From Aalborgiella sp043775055 (GTDB lineage Bacteria; Pseudomonadota; Gammaproteobacteria; Burkholderiales; Burkholderiaceae_C): DNA of 6,348 bases. Location: NCBI GenBank assembly GCA_043775055.1, contig JAYVSU010000032.1, forward strand, positions 1 to 6,348, in the 5' to 3' direction. Positions 5,663 through 6,348 of this stretch are shown here, piece after piece (position 1 is the stretch's first letter; each line of letters opens with the position of its first letter). The notes under the pieces are model-generated. The model searched no databases. It was not told the origin of the DNA and saw only the letters and a list, made by a program, of their open reading frames with translations. The position numbers and the translations under genes are program-made.

Positions 5663-6348
5663 CAATGCCCTCCTGCTGAGCTGAAACTCAGACGTGGATC
5701 AACCACAAAATAGAGTAAGTCAACAACCAAGTTAATCACCACAAAAATCAAGGCAATCAAACACAAATAGGCCGCCATGACGGGAATATCGGCAAAAGTC
5801 ACAGCTTGAATGAACAGCAAGCCCATACCCGGCCACTGAAACACCGACTCGGTGATGATGGCAAATGCAATAAGTGAGCCAAGTTGCAAACCTGTGATGG
5901 TGATGACGGGAACCAAGGTGTTTTTAAGAGCATGCCCAAAATGAATGGCCCTGTCGGACAAGCCACGAGCACGCGCAAATTTGATGTAGTCAGTGCGCAG
6001 CACCTCCAACATTTCTGCACGGACCAAACGCATGATGAGCGTGAGTTGAAAAATAGCAAGCGTGATGGCTGGTAACACGATGTGCTGCCACCCCTCAACA
6101 GTCAAGAGACCTGTACTCCACCAGCCTACTTGTGTCGTTTCACCTCGGCCAAAACTAGGCAAAACGCCCAACCACACCGAAAACACCAAAATGAGCAAAA
6201 TACCAATCAGAAATGTGGGTAATGAAACGCCAAGTAGCGACAAGGTCATAAAGACTTGCGTTGTGACGGTTCCACGACGCAACGCCGCATAAACACCCAT
6301 GGGCACGCCAATCAGCAGTGCCAACAAGGCAGCCACCATGGCCAACTC
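5662..6348 (-). CDS. Dipeptide/oligopeptide ABC transporter permease, DppB/OppB type (partial, N-terminus outside window)
   Basis: Inner-membrane permease, first of the channel-forming pair. The frame is open to the right edge, so the 228 visible residues are the C-terminal two thirds of a protein that is usually 305-340 residues long; the in-frame TTG and ATG codons near the edge are internal, not starts. Visible landmarks are the helix AALLALLIGVPMGVYAALRR near the edge, the segment SLLGVSLPTFLIGILL, an extracytoplasmic loop with LPSFGRG, the EAA loop (DYIKFARARGLSDRAI, then LKNTLVPVITITGLQLG), the FQWPGMG motif, and a last helix ending in VVDPRLS. These features are typical of DppB/OppB. 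Its TGA overlaps the ATG of the M20D gene, and the hydrolase ribosome binding site lies in its last codons. Unusually, its partner permease gene is not adjacent but about 3 kb downstream. Confidence 0.94.
   Translation of the reverse strand, partial: ELAMVAALLALLIGVPMGVYAALRRGTVTTQVFMTLSLLGVSLPTFLIGILLILVFSVWLGVLPSFGRGETTQVGWWSTGLLTVEGWQHIVLPAITLAIFQLTLIMRLVRAEMLEVLRTDYIKFARARGLSDRAIHFGHALKNTLVPVITITGLQLGSLIAFAIITESVFQWPGMGLLFIQAVTFADIPVMAAYLCLIALIFVVINLVVDLLYFVVDPRLSFSSAGGH
5668..5674 (-). promoter_or_regulatory. Ribosome binding site of the M20D gene, inside the end of the DppB-type gene
   Basis: AGGAGGG lies within the last permease codons, with six bases between AGGAGG and the ATG at 5662. 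It decides the start in favour of this ATG over the in-frame TTG at 5665 and over later GTG or TTG codons, and suggests coupled, efficient translation of the hydrolase. Confidence 0.75.

Noticed and set aside
5663..5665. TTG at 5665 as the start of the M20D gene.
   Set aside because: The adjacent ATG at 5662 has a better start codon, ideal spacing to AGGAGG and the classic TGATG overlap.
1..6348. CRISPR arrays, tRNA or rRNA genes, insertion sequences, integrase sites or phage genes.
   Set aside because: None seen: the window is almost wholly filled by six transporter and hydrolase genes with short junctions, leaving no room for such elements.

Overview
The window holds a single minus-strand gene cluster, transcribed from right to left, with about 98% of the bases coding and both ends cut inside a gene. 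It encodes a nearly complete peptide/nickel-class (Dpp/Opp-type) ABC importer with a peptidase M20D amidohydrolase set into it. Protein style, moderate GC (about half) and the tight operon suggest a proteobacterium, most likely a betaproteobacterium of the Burkholderiales (Comamonadaceae-like). That placement is an inference from general resemblance, not a database match.

Layout in order of transcription: DppB-type permease (6348 to 5662, N-terminus outside the window); M20D amidohydrolase (5662 to 4361), whose ATG overlaps the permease stop as TGATG; a 51-base gap; an exported family 5 solute-binding protein (4309 to 2726); DppC-type permease (about 2692 to 1769); a 27-base gap; DppD-type ATPase (1741 to 743) with a probable C-terminal iron-sulfur site; and DppF-type ATPase (743 to the left edge, C-terminus outside the window), whose ATG overlaps the dppD stop as TAATG. 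No promoter or terminator is convincingly visible, so the transcript probably starts to the right of the window and ends to the left.

Likely joint function: the binding protein captures a peptide or N-acyl amino acid in the periplasm, the two permeases and two ATPases import it, and the cytoplasmic amidohydrolase cleaves the amide bond to release an amino acid. The exact substrate cannot be read from the sequence.

Nothing here is a clearly new system. The points worth a second look are the split of the two permease genes by the hydrolase and binding-protein genes, non-homologous-looking N-terminal extensions on the hydrolase and the DppF ATPase (the latter AT-rich and possibly derived from a dispersed repeat), the four-cysteine motif in the DppD subunit, and a strong Shine-Dalgarno before dppC with no well-spaced start codon.
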